This document shows positions 1-8,755 of a DNA stretch of 64,000 nt, one piece after another. The notes beneath the pieces were generated by a model, which did no database searches, had not been told where the DNA came from, and was given only the letters and a program-made list of their open reading frames with translations. This stretch comes from Curvibacter cyanobacteriorum. Lineage in GTDB: Bacteria > Pseudomonadota > Gammaproteobacteria > Burkholderiales > Burkholderiaceae_C. Made by a program: the position numbers and the translations under genes. How positions within the stretch are numbered: position 1 is the first letter of the stretch; each line of letters begins with the position of its first letter. The DNA is taken from NCBI RefSeq assembly GCF_028649475.1, contig NZ_JAQSIP010000009.1, positions 1-64,000 of the forward strand. Reading direction: 5' to 3'.

Positions 1-144
1 GCCCGTGACGCCGCCGTGTCGGTGGACGCCAAGTCCCGCGTGCTGCCCGAAGTCAAGTCGGCCCTGACCCGCGCTGAAGTGCGCCAGGCCGCCGCCACCG
101 CCAACCGCGCTGGCCAACTGCACTACGGCGAACTGAGCTTCTGA
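1..144 (+). CDS. DUF4148-like exported peptide, C-terminal part only
   Basis: The frame is open from the first base and ends at a TGA at 142-144, so only the last 47 residues are in the window. The tail (KSRVLPEVKSALTRAEVRQA, then a short GQLHYGELSF end) matches the C-terminus of the next gene almost residue for residue, so the two are tandem paralogues. Such peptides are common in Burkholderiales, are exported, and have no established function. The missing N-terminus should carry a signal peptide, by analogy with the downstream copy. Confidence 0.7.
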   Translation, partial: ARDAAVSVDAKSRVLPEVKSALTRAEVRQAAATANRAGQLHYGELSF

Positions 145-207
145 GCCCCGTCCCGGCTGAGCCAGACCCCCGAACAAGACCCTGCTGAACACGAAAGAGA
201 GACCCCC

Positions 208-480
208 ATGAACCGCAACTTCATCACCGCCGCCCTGATCGCCACCGCCGCCTTCGCCGCTGCCCCCAGCTTTGCCGCTGGCGAAGCCGACTACAACGAC
301 CAATTCCCCGCGGCCGTCTCGCAACGCACCCGCGCTGAAGTGATCGCCGAAGCCAGCAAGGCGGCCCGTGATTCGGCCGTGGCCGTGGACTCCAAGTCCC
401 GCGTTCAGCCTGAAGTCAAGTCCACGCTGACCCGCGACGAAGTGCGTCAAGCCGCTGCCAAGGCCAGCCGCGCTCAGTGA
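208..480 (+). CDS. DUF4148-like small exported protein
   Basis: This 90-residue protein starts with a clear signal peptide (MNRNF, hydrophobic ITAALIATAAFAAA, then an Ala-X-Ala cleavage region near residue 24). The mature part is short, Ala/charged and helical, with the TRAEV...EVRQAAAKA pattern typical of DUF4148-type proteins. An AAAGAGAG ribosome-binding site lies just upstream of the ATG. It follows its truncated paralogue by 63 bp, so the two are probably co-transcribed and end at the hairpin at 527-564. The role is unknown; a periplasmic location is inferred from the signal peptide. Confidence 0.75.
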   Translation: MNRNFITAALIATAAFAAAPSFAAGEADYNDQFPAAVSQRTRAEVIAEASKAARDSAVAVDSKSRVQPEVKSTLTRDEVRQAAAKASRAQ

Positions 481-526
481 GGGCGTGAACACAAGAGGCC
501 GGTCCTCTTGTGACGGTCCCCCAAAC

Positions 527-564
527 AAAACCCCGCACCAGCCTCAGGCCGGTGCGGGGTTTTT
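527..564 (+). terminator. Rho-independent terminator after the DUF4148 pair
   Basis: Complementary arms CCCCGCACC and GGTGCGGGG enclose a short loop. They are preceded by A residues and followed by a T run, so the hairpin could work in both directions. It sits between the small peptide gene and the convergent FAD oxidase. Confidence 0.85.
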
Positions 565-600
565 GGGTTTCAGGGCGCAGCGGTCAGCGCGCTGCCGCGC

Positions 601-2025
601 TCACAGCGCGAAGATCTTGCCCGGGTTCAGGATGTTCTTGGGGTCGAGCGCGCGCTTGATGGTGCGCATCATGTCCACCGCGCCGGCGCCGGTCTCATCG
701 ACCAGGAAGCCCATCTTGTGCAGGCCCACGCCGTGCTCGCCGGTGCAAGTGCCTTCGAGCTTCAGGGCCCGCATGACCAGCTTTTGGTTCAGGGCTTCGG
801 CGGTTTCGCGTTCTTTCGGGTCTTCGGGGTTGATCAGGTAGCCGAAGTGGAAGTTGCCGTCGCCGACGTGGCCCACCAGGAAGTACGGGATGCCGCTGGC
901 GTCGGTCTCGGCCACCGAGTCGAGCAGGCAGTCGGCCAGGCGGCTGATGGGCACGCAGGTGTCGGTGGAGATGGCCTTGCAGCCCGGGCGCGACTGCACG
1001 GCGGCGAAGTAGGCGTTGTGCCGCGCCGTCCACAGGCGGGTGCGCTCCTCAGGCGTGCTGGCCCATTCAAAGGCATTGCCGCCGAATTCGCTGGCGATTT
1101 CTTGCACGGTCTCGGCCTGTTCCTTGACGCTGGTCGGCGAGCCGTGGAATTCCATCAGCAGCAGCGGTTCTTCGCGCAGGCCCAGCTTGGCGTAGGCGTT
1201 GACCATGCGCACCGTGTTGTGGTCGATCAGTTCGACGCGCGCGATCGGCACGCCCAGCTGGATGGTCTGGATGGTGGTGCGCACCGCCGCTTCGATGCTG
1301 GGGAAGGAGCAGATCGCCGCCGACACCGCCTCGGGCAGCGGGTACAGGCGCACGGTGATTTCGGTGATCACGCCCAGCGTGCCTTCGCTGCCCACCATCA
1401 GGCGGGTCAGGTCGTAGCCGGCGCTGCTCTTTTTGGCGCGGGTGCCGGTGCGGATGACGTCACCGCTGGCGGTCACCACTTCGAGCGCCAGCACGTTTTC
1501 GCGCATGGTGCCGTAGCGCACGGCGTTGGTGCCGCTGGCGCGGGTGGCGGTCATGCCGCCAATCGAGGCGTCGGCGCCCGGGTCGATCGGGAAGAACAGG
1601 CCGGTGGCCTTGATCTCTTCATTGAGCTGCTTGCGGGTGATGCCCGGTTGCACGGTGACGGTCAGGTCGTCGGCGTTGATGCTCAACACCTGGTTCATGC
1701 GGCTGACGTCCAGGCTGATGCCGCCCTGCACGGCCAGCAGGTGGCCCTCGAGCGAGGAGCCGGCGCCGAACGGGATCACCGGCGTGTCGTACTGGCTGGC
1801 CAGGCGCACCGCGTCGGCGACGTCGGTCGTGCTTTCGGCAAACACCACGGCGGCCGGCGGCGGCACTTCAAACGACGACTCATCGCGCCCGTGCTGCTCG
1901 CGCACCGCCTGGGCCGTGCTGCACTGGTCGCCAAAGCGGGCCTTCAGGGCCTCGATCAGGGCGGCCGGCACCTCGCGTTGGTTGACTTCGGGCAGCAGGT
2001 GCAGGGTGGCGGTCGGGGCGTTCAT
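601..2025 (-). CDS. FAD-linked oxidase, D-lactate dehydrogenase (cytochrome) type
   Basis: A 474-residue flavoprotein of the GlcD/Dld family, which oxidises D-lactate or a related D-2-hydroxyacid and passes electrons to the respiratory chain. The N-terminal FAD-binding_4 domain (about 45-220) carries FGAGSSLEG; the C-terminal FAD-oxidase domain ends with CTGEHGVG and ILNPGKIF, as usual for this family. The open frame extends 12 codons further, but the ATG at 2025 has a GGAG site 6-7 bp upstream and begins like homologues. No glcE/glcF neighbours are present, which favours a stand-alone D-lactate dehydrogenase over glycolate oxidase. Exact substrate is inferred. Confidence 0.85.
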   Translation of the reverse strand: MNAPTATLHLLPEVNQREVPAALIEALKARFGDQCSTAQAVREQHGRDESSFEVPPPAAVVFAESTTDVADAVRLASQYDTPVIPFGAGSSLEGHLLAVQGGISLDVSRMNQVLSINADDLTVTVQPGITRKQLNEEIKATGLFFPIDPGADASIGGMTATRASGTNAVRYGTMRENVLALEVVTASGDVIRTGTRAKKSSAGYDLTRLMVGSEGTLGVITEITVRLYPLPEAVSAAICSFPSIEAAVRTTIQTIQLGVPIARVELIDHNTVRMVNAYAKLGLREEPLLLMEFHGSPTSVKEQAETVQEIASEFGGNAFEWASTPEERTRLWTARHNAYFAAVQSRPGCKAISTDTCVPISRLADCLLDSVAETDASGIPYFLVGHVGDGNFHFGYLINPEDPKERETAEALNQKLVMRALKLEGTCTGEHGVGLHKMGFLVDETGAGAVDMMRTIKRALDPKNILNPGKIFAL

Positions 2026-2249
2026 GGTGTCTCCAGTTCGGCGTTGGGTGTGGCGGGGCACTCGCAGGTGCGCTCGTGGGGCCTGAAAATAGCATTTTAG
2101 GAGTCACCCCGACCCCTTGCACTGTGGGTATTACGGTGCGGGCCCACCGTGGCCCGCTCGCGCACAATGCGGGCCTGCCGAGCGGGCGCCGCCCGGCCCT
2201 TGATTTCCGATCCACCGATCCCCTGTTTCTCTCACCGAAGGAGCCTCGA

Positions 2250-2819
2250 ATGGCCAAGCGCCTCACCCAGATTGCCACCCGCACCGGCGACAACGGCAGC
2301 ACCGGCCTGGGCGACAACCGCCGGGTGTCCAAGAACAGCCTGCGCGTGCACGCCATGGGCGATGTCGATGAACTCAACTCGCACATTGGCCTGCTGCTTT
2401 GCGAGCCGCTGCCCGAGGACGTGCGCGAACTGTTGACCGACATCCAGCACCAGCTGTTCAACCTGGGGGGCGAGCTGTCCATCCCGGGGTTTGAGTTGCT
2501 CAAGGCCGAGGCCGTGTTGCAGCTGGACGAGGCGCTGGCGCACCACAACGCCAGCCTGCCGCGCCTGGCCGAGTTCATCCTGCCGGCCGGGCGCCGCAGC
2601 GCGGCCCAGGCCCATGTGTGCCGCACCGTGGCGCGCCGCGCCGAGCGCGCGGTGGTGGCGCTGGGCAACGAGGAGGCCCTCAACGAGGCACCGCGTCAGT
2701 ACCTGAACCGCCTGTCTGACCTGATGTTTGTGCTGGCCCGCGTGCTCAACCGGCTCGATGGCGGCGATGATGTTTACTGGAAAAGCGAGCGCCTGGCGCG
2801 CCAGCAGGCCGCCGACTGA
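2250..2819 (+). CDS. Cob(I)yrinic acid a,c-diamide / cob(I)alamin adenosyltransferase, PduO type
   Basis: A 189-residue ATP:corrinoid adenosyltransferase that transfers the adenosyl group of ATP to cob(I)alamin. The N-terminal ATP-binding signature TRTGDNGSTGLGDNRR and the C-terminal RLSDLMFVLARVLNRLDGG helix, with its conserved Arg/Asn, are both present, and the length is typical. The ATG at 2250 is chosen because GAAGGAG lies 7 bp upstream; the longer open frame has no such site. A B12-dependent MetH is encoded about 48 kb away in the same window, but no mutase is next to this gene. Confidence 0.92.
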   Translation: MAKRLTQIATRTGDNGSTGLGDNRRVSKNSLRVHAMGDVDELNSHIGLLLCEPLPEDVRELLTDIQHQLFNLGGELSIPGFELLKAEAVLQLDEALAHHNASLPRLAEFILPAGRRSAAQAHVCRTVARRAERAVVALGNEEALNEAPRQYLNRLSDLMFVLARVLNRLDGGDDVYWKSERLARQQAAD

Positions 2820-2869
2820 GCGCGCTGGCCCTGGCCCCCTGTTTGTCCTGACGAGCCTGCCCCACCACC

Positions 2870-3787
2870 ATGATGCGACTGCGCCACATCGAGGTCTTCA
2901 ACGCCATCATGCTCACCGGCAGCGTGAGCGCGGCGGCCCGCCTCATCAACATCACCCAGCCCGCGGTCAGCCGCACCTTGCAGCACGCCGAGATCCAGCT
3001 CGGGTTTGCGCTGTTCCAGCGGGCCAAGGGCCGGCTCACGCCGACCACCGAGGCGCTGACGCTGTTCCCCCACATCGAGCGCCTGTTCGCCCAGCTTGAC
3101 GAGGTGCAGCGCCTGGCCACCAGCCTGCGGGGCGGCCATGTGGCGGGCGAACTGCGCATCGTCACCGTGTTGGCGCTGAGCTACGAGGTGCTGCCGCGGG
3201 CCCTGGCGCGCTTCAAGAAGAAGCACCCCGACATCGTGGTCAGTGTCGAGGCGCTGCACTCGCCGCAGATCGTCTCCTCGCTGATGCTGCAAGAGGCCGA
3301 TGTGGGCTTTGTCTTCAGTGCGCTGGCCCACCCCTCGCTGACCCAGGAGCACCTGGCCGACAGTGCCATGGTCTGCGTGGTGCCCAAGGGCCTGCTGCCC
3401 GCGCGCCAGATCAAGTCTGGCAGCCTGAGCCTGGCCGACCTGGCCCAGGTGCCGGTGATCAACCTCGACGCGCGCGACCCCATCGGCACCCGCCTCAGCC
3501 AGGCCTGCCGCGAGACCGGCGTGGGCTTCAACTCCTACGTCACCGTGCAGACCTACCACGCCGCGCTGGCCATGGCCCACCACGGGCTGGGCGTGGCCCT
3601 GGTGGACGGTTGCACCGCCGTGTCGGCGGACCGCAGCAAGGTCGACGTGCTGGCGCTGGCGCCGCGCATCGCGGTGCCGGTGCAGGCGCTGCGCCTGGCC
3701 GACAAACCGGGCTCGGTGCTGGTGCGCGCCATCACGCAGGCCATCCAGCGCGAGATCCAGCAGGTGGTGGCTGGCGTGCCGGTTTGA
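2870..3787 (+). CDS. LysR-family regulator, OccR/NocR-like
   Basis: A 305-residue LysR-type regulator. The N-terminal winged helix-turn-helix (residues about 3-62, with GSVSAAARLINITQPAVSRT) is followed by a complete effector-binding domain. The opening MMRLRHIEVFNAIMLTG pattern resembles the opine/arginine-responsive OccR/NocR branch, but ligand specificity cannot be read from the sequence. It converges on the D-amino-acid dehydrogenase gene 150 bp away and lies beside an amino-acid uptake/racemase cluster, so control of that cluster is a reasonable inference. Confidence 0.85.
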   Translation: MMRLRHIEVFNAIMLTGSVSAAARLINITQPAVSRTLQHAEIQLGFALFQRAKGRLTPTTEALTLFPHIERLFAQLDEVQRLATSLRGGHVAGELRIVTVLALSYEVLPRALARFKKKHPDIVVSVEALHSPQIVSSLMLQEADVGFVFSALAHPSLTQEHLADSAMVCVVPKGLLPARQIKSGSLSLADLAQVPVINLDARDPIGTRLSQACRETGVGFNSYVTVQTYHAALAMAHHGLGVALVDGCTAVSADRSKVDVLALAPRIAVPVQALRLADKPGSVLVRAITQAIQREIQQVVAGVPV

Positions 3788-3936
3788 GCGGGGCGCCCGT
3801 GCGCCGTTGAAACCCGCGCGTGTCGGTGGGCCCGTGGCCTGCACGGGCCTGCACGGGCCGCGCCGTGGGCGGTGGCATGGCCGGTGATGGCCGCTTGGCT
3901 GCGTCGGTGTTGGAGTCGGTGTCGGCTGGCCCCGCC

Positions 3937-5154
3937 TCAAGTGCGCAGCGCCTGGACCAGGGCCGCCGCGGTGCCAAACGCCAGCGTGAAACCCAGTGCC
4001 CCGTGACCGGTGTTGAGCCACAGGTTGCCGGGGCCGCCGCGCACCCGCCCGGTGATCGGCAAGCCGCTGGGGGTGGCCGGGCGCAGGCCGCTCCAGGGGC
4101 GCACTTCGCCCTCGGTGGGGCAGCCTGGAAACACCTCGGCCGTGGCGCGGCGCAGCGTGTCCACGCGGCTGGGCGGGATGTCGCGGCCATAGCCGGTCAG
4201 CTCCACCATGCCGGCCACGCGCAGGCGCTGGCCGATGCGGGCGAACACCACTTTGCGGGCACTGTCGGTGACGCTGACCTGGGGCGCCCGGTCGGGTGCC
4301 GCGCCCACGTCCAATGTCAGGCTGTAGCCCTTCAAAGGGTAGACCGGCGGGCGCAGGCCCAGCGGCTGGCACAGGCGCAAGGTGTCGCTGCCCAGCGCCA
4401 CCACAAAATGATCGGCGCGCAGCGGGCCGTGGGCGCTGTGCGCGGCCACCACCTGGCCGCCAACCAGTTCCAGCCGCTCGATGGGGGTGTCATAGCGCAG
4501 CTCGGCGCCGCGCTGGGTCAGGGCCTGGGCCAGCGCCTGGCACACCTTGAGGCAGTCGGCCGCGCTCTCGCTGGGGGTGTAGACCGCCCCCGCGTACTGC
4601 GACTGGTAAGCCGCCAAGGCGGGCTCGATGGCCACGCTCTCGGCCGCGCTCACCAGGCGCTGTGCCGGCCCACCGAGGCGGGCTTGCAGGTCGATCTGGG
4701 CCTGGGCCACGTCCAGGCCCGCGGCGCTGGGCAGCAGCACCAGCTTGCCAGGGCTGTGGTGGTCCACGTCGGGGCGCAGGTCGGCCAGCATCTGCTCGAA
4801 GCCCTGGCGGCTGCGCGCGGCCAGGTCCAGCAGCCAGGCCGTGCTGCGCTCGGAGCGCGCACGCCGGCAGGCGGCCAGGAACTGCAGGCCCCAGCGCCAC
4901 TGGTGCGGGTCGGCCTGCAGTCGAAACTGCAGCGGTGAGTCAGCGGCCAGCAGCAGCTTGGGCAATTGGCCCCAGATCGCCGGGTCGGCCAGCGGCTGCA
5001 CGTAGGCGTAGCTCAGCTGGGCTCCGTTGCCGCCGCTGGCGCCTTGGCCGGGCGCGCTGGCCTGGTCCACCACCGTCACCTGGTGGCCGTCTTGTTGCAA
5101 GGAATACGCGGCCGCCAGGCCGGTGATGCCGGCGCCCAGGACGCAGATGTGCAT
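3937..5154 (-). CDS. FAD-dependent D-amino-acid dehydrogenase (DadA-like), copy 1
   Basis: A 405-residue DAO-fold flavoenzyme. The N-terminal dinucleotide-binding motif is GAGITGLAAAYSLQQDG (residues 7-23); the C-terminal half has the DadA-type GLRPATPSGLPITG and NLWLNTGHGALGFTLAFG motifs. The expected reaction is oxidative deamination of D-amino acids to 2-oxo acids with electrons passed to quinones. It is clearly diverged from the second dadA at 25.5 kb. It is divergent from a Glu/Asp-type binding protein, and a racemase lies beyond that, so a role with D-glutamate, D-aspartate or opines is plausible but inferred. Confidence 0.85.
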   Translation of the reverse strand: MHICVLGAGITGLAAAYSLQQDGHQVTVVDQASAPGQGASGGNGAQLSYAYVQPLADPAIWGQLPKLLLAADSPLQFRLQADPHQWRWGLQFLAACRRARSERSTAWLLDLAARSRQGFEQMLADLRPDVDHHSPGKLVLLPSAAGLDVAQAQIDLQARLGGPAQRLVSAAESVAIEPALAAYQSQYAGAVYTPSESAADCLKVCQALAQALTQRGAELRYDTPIERLELVGGQVVAAHSAHGPLRADHFVVALGSDTLRLCQPLGLRPPVYPLKGYSLTLDVGAAPDRAPQVSVTDSARKVVFARIGQRLRVAGMVELTGYGRDIPPSRVDTLRRATAEVFPGCPTEGEVRPWSGLRPATPSGLPITGRVRGGPGNLWLNTGHGALGFTLAFGTAAALVQALRT

Positions 5155-5522
5155 GTGCAGAGCCCTTCCGAAAAGCCCGACTGTAGGGCGACCGCCAGGT
5201 CCGCGCTCATGCCAATCGGCCCCAGGGCCATGACGCTGGGTTATGGGGTGCGCGGGCCCCAGCCCGCTGCCTGGGGGCGCGCGCTGCCCTCGGGGGGCGG
5301 GTTGTCCCGCATGGGCGGCTCAGACCATAACCTTTTGTAATGAGGTTGCCGTGAAAAGGAATTACCGCGCGCCGCGTCGCCCTCCCTACACTGAATCGGG
5401 CGGTGTGTTGAACCTGCGGTCCCGCGGTCACCCCCGGCCCTGCCGGCCCCGCGTTGTGGGACGGCGGTTTGACCTTGTTTGTGATTCACCCACCCCTACT
5501 AGCCACTGAGAGGCCTTGTTCC
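5155..5522. promoter_or_regulatory. Divergent intergenic region between dadA-like and binding-protein genes
   Basis: No gene is credible in these 368 bp. The left half is very GC-rich. The AT-richer segment 5325-5375 holds separated arms CCTTTT (5331-5336) and AAAAGG (5354-5359) around TGAGGTTGCCG, a possible regulator site for the divergent pair. A GAGAGG ribosome-binding site for the binding-protein gene is at 5506-5511. Confidence 0.4.
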
Positions 5523-6413
5523 ATGAAGATGAAACTGCTCCCCCTGCTGCTTTGCGCTGCCGTCACCGCCACCGGCAGTGCCGGTGTTCTGGCCAACACC
5601 CTGGAGAAGGTGGCCGCTTCGGGCAAGATCACGCTGGCCTACCGCGAGTCGTCGGTGCCCTTCAGCTACCTCGACGGCCCGGCCAAGCCCATTGGCTTTT
5701 CGGTGGACGTGGCCAATGCTGTGGCCGACGCGGTGCGCAAACAACTCAAGAAGCCCGACCTTCAGGTCGAGTGGCAGGCCGTGACCTCGCAGAACCGCAT
5801 CCCGCTGCTCATGAACGGCACCATCGACCTCGAGTGCGGCTCGACCACCAACAACACCGCGCGCGGCAAGGACGTGGCCTTTGCCATCAACCATTTCTAC
5901 ACCGGCACGCGCCTGCTGGTGAAGAAGAGCTCGGGCATCAAGGACTACGCTGACCTCGCGGGCAAGAACGTCGCCATCACCACCGGCACCACCAACCTGC
6001 AGGTACTGCGCAAGTACAGCGCCGACAAGAACCTGAACTTCAACCTGCAGTTTGGCAAGGACCACGCGGACTCTTTCCTGCTGGTCGAGACCGACCGCGC
6101 GCTGGCCTTCGGCATGGACGACATCCTGCTGTACGGCCTCAAGGCCAACGCCAAGAACCCCGCCGATTACGAGGTGGTGGGCGAGTCGCTGCAGGTCGAG
6201 CCCTATGCCTGCATGCTGCGCAAGGACGACCCGGCCTTCAAGCAACTGGTGGATGGCGTCATCGGCGGCCTGATGAAGAGTGGCGACTTCGAGAAGCTCT
6301 ACACCAAGTGGTTCCTGCAACCCATCCCGCCCAAGAACCAGCCCCTGGGCCTGCCCATGAGCCCGCAACTCAAGGACAACTTGAAAGCCTTGAGCGATAA
6401 GCCCGCGACATGA
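5523..6413 (+). CDS. Periplasmic glutamate/aspartate-type ABC substrate-binding protein
   Basis: A 296-residue family-3 solute-binding protein. A signal peptide (MKMKLLPLLLCAAVTATGSAGVLA) precedes the mature start NTLEKVAASGKITLAYRESS. The ECGSTTNN segment near residue 102 is characteristic of GltI-type glutamate/aspartate receptors. The ATG at 5523 is preferred over the longer frame because it begins the signal peptide. No permease or ATPase genes are adjacent, so it is an orphan receptor here. The stop codon TGA (6411-6413) is itself the first triplet of the downstream repeat array, so the C-terminus may have been reset by the repeat. Confidence 0.88.
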   Translation: MKMKLLPLLLCAAVTATGSAGVLANTLEKVAASGKITLAYRESSVPFSYLDGPAKPIGFSVDVANAVADAVRKQLKKPDLQVEWQAVTSQNRIPLLMNGTIDLECGSTTNNTARGKDVAFAINHFYTGTRLLVKKSSGIKDYADLAGKNVAITTGTTNLQVLRKYSADKNLNFNLQFGKDHADSFLLVETDRALAFGMDDILLYGLKANAKNPADYEVVGESLQVEPYACMLRKDDPAFKQLVDGVIGGLMKSGDFEKLYTKWFLQPIPPKNQPLGLPMSPQLKDNLKALSDKPAT

Positions 6414-6838
6414 GGCCCCCACGCTCCCCCACTTCGTGTGGGTCGCTGCCCCCCGAGGGGGCCCCGGCCGCCTTGGGGGCGGCCCGGCGGCGGCCGGAGG
6501 TGAGGCCCCCACGCTCCCCCACTTCGTGTGGGTCGCTGCCCCCCGAAGGGGCCCCGGCCGCCTTGGGAGCGGCCTGGCGGCGGCCGGAGGTGAGGCTCCC
6601 ACGGTCGCGCACGGCGTGTCGCTCCCTGCCCCCGAGGGGGGCCGGTCGCCTTGGGGGCGGCCTGGCGGCGTCCGGAGGTGAGGCTCCTACGCTCCCCCAC
6701 GTCGTGTGGGTCGCTGCCCTCAGAGGGGGGCGGTCGCCTTGGGCGCGGTCCGAAGGTGGCCGGTGGTGAGGTCTCCACGGTCGCGCACGGGGTGTCGTCC
6801 CCTGTCCCTTGAGGGGGCCCGGGGACGGGGTGGTCATT
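6411..6838 (+). repeat. Array of five ~90-bp GC-rich repeats
   Basis: Five head-to-tail units begin at about 6411, 6501, 6591, 6679 and 6767 (spacing 90, 90, 88, 88 bp). Each reads TGAGGCYCC, ACGCTCCCCCAC or ACGGTCGCGCAC, a TGCC...GAGGGGG segment, GCCTTGGG and a GGCCGGAGG end. The C-run/G-run pairs inside each unit could form strong hairpins. Two subtypes alternate irregularly. The array fills the gap between the binding protein and the racemase. Related units occur inside recQ (46881-47150) and the acetoacetyl-CoA synthetase gene (about 14509-14568). It is not a CRISPR: there are no unique spacers. Confidence 0.9.
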
Positions 6839-6875
6839 CAACAAATCGGTGGATTGAGAAGAGAAAGCGGTGGTG

Positions 6876-7631
6876 ATGGCAACGCAGGTGGTGGGCATTC
6901 TGGGCGGCATGGGGCCGGCTGCGGGGGCGGACTTTGTGCGCCTTTTCGTGGACGCTTGTGCGCGTTTGCTGCAGGCCCGTGGCGACCGGGTGCGCGATCA
7001 GGCGTTTCCGGAGCATTGGCTGGCCCAGGTGCCGGTGCCGGACCGCAGCGGTGCCTTGCTGTCCACCGAGGCCGGCGCGCACCAGCCGCTGGAGCCGATG
7101 TTGCAGGCGCTGGGCCGCTTGGCTGCGCTGGGGGTGCAGAGTGTGGCCATGGCTTGCAACACGGCGCACGCCTGGCATGGCCGCTTGCAGGCGCGCTTTC
7201 CGCAAATCGACTTGCTGCATGTGGCCGACGAGGTGGCACGGGCGCTGCGCGCCGAGGGTGTGCCCCAGGCCATCTTGCTGGCCACCACGGGCACCTACCA
7301 GACCCGGCTGTATGACGAAGCGCTCGCGCGCGTCGGCATGGGCTTGATCACACCGGACGCGGCGGGGCGCGAGCGCCTCATGCACGGCATTTACGAGGGG
7401 GTGAAGCGTGGCGATCTGGCGCTGGCCCAGCGCTGTTTTGCCGAGGTGGCGCAGGACCTGCTGGACCGCCACGGCCCCCAGCCCCTGATCATGGGCTGCA
7501 CCGAGATCCCGCTGGCCTTGCCCGGGGCCCCGGGCTTGGTCGGGCAGCGCCTGCTGGACCCGGCCCAGTACCTGGCCCAGGCGCTGGCGCTGCGGGCCTA
7601 TGGCGGGCGGCCCGCGGCTCAGATGTCGTAG
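6876..7631 (+). CDS. Aspartate/glutamate racemase family protein
   Basis: A 251-residue PLP-independent amino-acid racemase. Both catalytic cysteines are present in their usual settings: MACNTAHAWH (about residue 93) and MGCTEIPLAL (about residue 208). The N-terminal VGILGGMGPAAGADF is a family signature. The ATG at 6876 follows GAGAAGAG at a normal distance; two GTG codons just upstream are alternatives. It follows the Glu/Asp-type receptor across the repeat array and may interconvert L- and D-Asp/Glu for the nearby D-amino-acid dehydrogenase (inference). Its last 13 bp overlap the convergent cysB-like gene. Confidence 0.88.
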   Translation: MATQVVGILGGMGPAAGADFVRLFVDACARLLQARGDRVRDQAFPEHWLAQVPVPDRSGALLSTEAGAHQPLEPMLQALGRLAALGVQSVAMACNTAHAWHGRLQARFPQIDLLHVADEVARALRAEGVPQAILLATTGTYQTRLYDEALARVGMGLITPDAAGRERLMHGIYEGVKRGDLALAQRCFAEVAQDLLDRHGPQPLIMGCTEIPLALPGAPGLVGQRLLDPAQYLAQALALRAYGGRPAAQMS

Positions 7632-8563
7632 TCCGAGGCCTGGCCATCGTCGGCCAGGGCCTTCTCGACGATCGCGCGGTTCAGGGTCGGCGCAAAGGAC
7701 TCGATGAAGGCATACACATAGCCGCGCAGATAGCTGCCGCGGCGCACCGCGAGGCGGGTCAGGTTGATGCCGAACAGGTGGCCTGCGTCGATGGCGCGCA
7801 GACCCGTGTCGCGTTCGGCTTCGTAAGCGATCGAGGCCACGATGCCCACGCCCATCCCCAGCTCGACATAGGTCTTGATGACGTCGGCGTCCATCGCGGT
7901 CAGCACGATGTTGGCTGCCTGCTGGCGCTGGCCAAACGCTTCATCGATGTGGCTGCGGCCGGTGAAGCCGTTGTCGTAGGTGATCAGTGGCCACTGCGCC
8001 AGGCGCTCCAGCGTCAGGGGCGCGTCCAGCAAGGGGTGACCAGGCTGCACGATGACCGAGTGGGTCCAGCGGTAGCAGGGCAGGGCGAGCAGCGCGTCGT
8101 ACTGCGCCAGCGCCTCGGTGGCAATGCCCACATCGGCTTCACCCGACAGCAGCATTTCGGCCACCTGCCGTGGCGAGCCCTGGTGCAGGTTGAGCTTGAC
8201 GTTGGGGAACTGGGCGCGGAATTCCTGCACCGCGGCGGGCAGCGCGTAGCGGGCCTGCGAGTGGGTGGCCGCGATCGACAACAGGCCGTTTTGCTGCGCC
8301 ACAAACTCCTGGCCCGCCTTGCGCAGGTTGGCGCTGTCCAGCAGCATGCGCTCGATGATGGGCAGCACATGCTGGCCGGGATCGGTCAGGCCAGTCAGGC
8401 GCTTGCCGGCCCGCACGAACAGTTCGATCCCCAGCTCTTCCTCGAGCTCGCGGATCTGTCGGCTCACGCCGGGTTGGGAGGTGTGCAGCGAGTGCGCGAC
8501 TTCGGTCAGATTGAAGCCGCAGCGCACGGTTTCGCGCACCGATCGAAGTTGCTGGAAGTTCAT
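7619..8563 (-). CDS. CysB-family LysR regulator
   Basis: A 314-residue LysR protein with the long-linker N-terminus of the CysB/Cbl branch: MNFQQLRSVRETVRCGFNLT, then HTSQPGVSRQIRELEEELG as recognition helix and wing. The effector domain contains TRSQARY-like (THSQARYALP) and TYDNGFTGRSHID segments that line the sulfate/O-acetylserine pocket in CysB. CysB proteins activate sulfur assimilation genes; none is next door, so this is either an unlinked global CysB or a paralogue for the neighbouring transporter. The ATG at 8563 is chosen because a longer open frame precedes the conserved N-terminus. It overlaps the racemase gene by 13 bp. Confidence 0.88.
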   Translation of the reverse strand: MNFQQLRSVRETVRCGFNLTEVAHSLHTSQPGVSRQIRELEEELGIELFVRAGKRLTGLTDPGQHVLPIIERMLLDSANLRKAGQEFVAQQNGLLSIAATHSQARYALPAAVQEFRAQFPNVKLNLHQGSPRQVAEMLLSGEADVGIATEALAQYDALLALPCYRWTHSVIVQPGHPLLDAPLTLERLAQWPLITYDNGFTGRSHIDEAFGQRQQAANIVLTAMDADVIKTYVELGMGVGIVASIAYEAERDTGLRAIDAGHLFGINLTRLAVRRGSYLRGYVYAFIESFAPTLNRAIVEKALADDGQASDYDI

Positions 8564-8755
8564 TTTTTGCGGGGTCCTCGGCTGTCTTAATGAGTAAAAG
8601 TAATTATTCGTTGTTTCTTTATTTCTCGCAAAGCCTGAAAAGTGGAATGCATATGACGAAGTTGGCGTAAGCGGGCGCCCGGGCCATCCCCAATGGTGCG
8701 CAGGCGCGATGAACGGCAGACTGGCCCTTTCCGCTTTGTTGAAAAGGTTCTGCCC

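Noticed and set aside
3839-3936. Direct repeat CCTGCACGGG twice and GTCGGTGT-type repeats between LysR and dadA-like
   Set aside because: Only two short copies in GC-rich sequence; not enough to call an element.
5225-5320. A further degenerate copy of the 90-bp repeat
   Set aside because: Only CTGCCCTCGGGGGGCGG resembles the unit; the rest does not align, and GC-rich sequence gives such matches by chance.
6411-6838. CRISPR array
   Set aside because: Units are contiguous with no unique spacers and are far longer than CRISPR repeats; no cas genes.
6410-6910. Short open frames through the repeat array on both strands
   Set aside because: They only translate the repeat (30-residue periodic Pro/Arg/Gly peptide); no start site and no unique sequence.
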